NCBI GenBank assembly: GCA_963777695.1
Contig: CAVZRC010000003.1
Span: 5,084,001-5,148,000 of the forward strand
Origin: CAVZRC01 sp963777695
GTDB lineage: Bacteria; Planctomycetota; Planctomycetia; Isosphaerales; Isosphaeraceae
Reading direction: 5' to 3'
DNA: 64,000 nt
Every line of letters starts with the position of its first letter. Position 1 is the stretch's first letter. The notes under the pieces were generated by a model. The model made no database searches and was not told the DNA's origin. It saw only the letters and a program-made list of their open reading frames with translations. This document shows, one piece after another, positions 63,537 through 64,000 of this stretch. The position numbers were made by a program, and so were the translations under genes.

Positions 63537-64000
63537 ATGAACAACCACTGGAATGCAACCAGCGGGCCGTTGATGTCGCGTCGCGACCTGTTCCGTTGCA
63601 GCGGGGCCGGTTTCGCGTCGCTGGCCCTGGCCGGCTTGCTGGCCGAGGAGGCGAGCGCGACCAGTCCGGTCGATCCTCGCAACCCTCTGGCGCCCCGACC
63701 GGGGCACTTCCCGGCGCAGTGCGAAGCGGGTCATCTTCCTGTTCATGCACGGCGGGCCGTCGCAGGTCGACACCTTCGACCACAAGCCGCTGCTGGAGCG
63801 CGACCACGGCAAGCCCCTGCCGTTCGCCAAGCCTCGCGTCGTGTCGAGCAAGACGGGGAACCTGCTCCGGTCTCCGTTCCGAGTTTCAGAAATACGGCGA
63901 GAGCGGGATCGCGGTCAGCGAGGTCTTCCCGCACCTGGCCGGGTGCGTCGACGACCTCTGCGTGATCAACTCGATGCACGGATCCAACTCGCGGCACGGC
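63537..64000 (+). CDS. DUF1501 protein, partial at the window edge, two frame breaks
   Basis: ATG 63537 begins a Tat-type leader (MSRRDLFRCSGAGFASLALAG), the hallmark of DUF1501 proteins. The frame breaks near 63715 before AKRVIFLFMHGGPSQVDTFD and again near 63873 before EFQKYGESGIAVSEVFPHLA. It continues to the window edge with DDLCVINSMHGSNSRHG. DUF1501 proteins are sulphatase-like and always travel with PSD1 genes, so they probably form a functional pair at the envelope. Confidence 0.8.

Overview
The window looks like chromosomal DNA of a high-GC planctomycete, probably of the Isosphaeraceae type. It carries three DUF1559 pilin-like proteins, a PSD1 (DUF1549/DUF1553) cytochrome followed by a DUF1501 protein, a large PVC-type CxxCH protein with a HEAT-like region, two Tat-exported Gfo/Idh/MocA oxidoreductases, a sialate O-acetylesterase and a GH51 enzyme. 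No rRNA, tRNA, CRISPR array or prophage was recognised by eye.

Layout. 1-8900: an interrupted ygiQ (radical SAM), a membrane protein, a truncated-globin/ankyrin fusion, an orphan ygiQ fragment, an OLD-like ATPase coupled to a TOPRIM/DUF4276-like partner, a DUF4058-like protein and a degenerate RsmB-like methyltransferase. 8900-24000: secreted and cell-envelope genes, namely a PHP-like secreted protein, a sialidase-like/cytochrome c/thioredoxin operon, two DUF1559 genes, a TolC-like protein, a GH51 arabinofuranosidase and a lipoprotein plus peroxiredoxin. 22800-40300: glycosyltransferases, a Gly/His-rich PDZ protein, the esterase, an oxidoreductase, a fused membrane/spermidine-synthase-like protein and an ABC exporter. 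40270-47097: an accessory block bracketed by two IS630 remnants in the same orientation. It holds three NADP/F420-type reductases, two SDR enzymes, an NTF2-like protein, and HxlR and TetR regulators with palindromes in their divergent promoter regions. 47300-64000: a DUF1559 gene, a second ATPase plus TOPRIM-like pair, a coupled P450/acetamidase pair, a large cytochrome, an oxidoreductase, a membrane glycosyltransferase, an aquaporin, a RelB/YafQ-type toxin-antitoxin pair, and PSD1/DUF1501 running off the end.

Two features colour the whole window. First, about 25 single-base reading-frame breaks interrupt otherwise well-conserved genes; most can be repaired by adding or removing one base, which points to sequence or assembly error more than decay. 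Second, several classes of non-coding inverted repeat occur: paired GTAG-headed REP-like hairpins, long imperfect palindromes of ACACGGA or ACACGAAAT units, and an inverted 7-bp microsatellite.

Best candidates for new biology are the two ATPase/TOPRIM-like pairs (possible antiviral modules), the IS630-bracketed redox block with its regulators, the globin-ankyrin fusion, and the sialidase-like/cytochrome c/thioredoxin unit.
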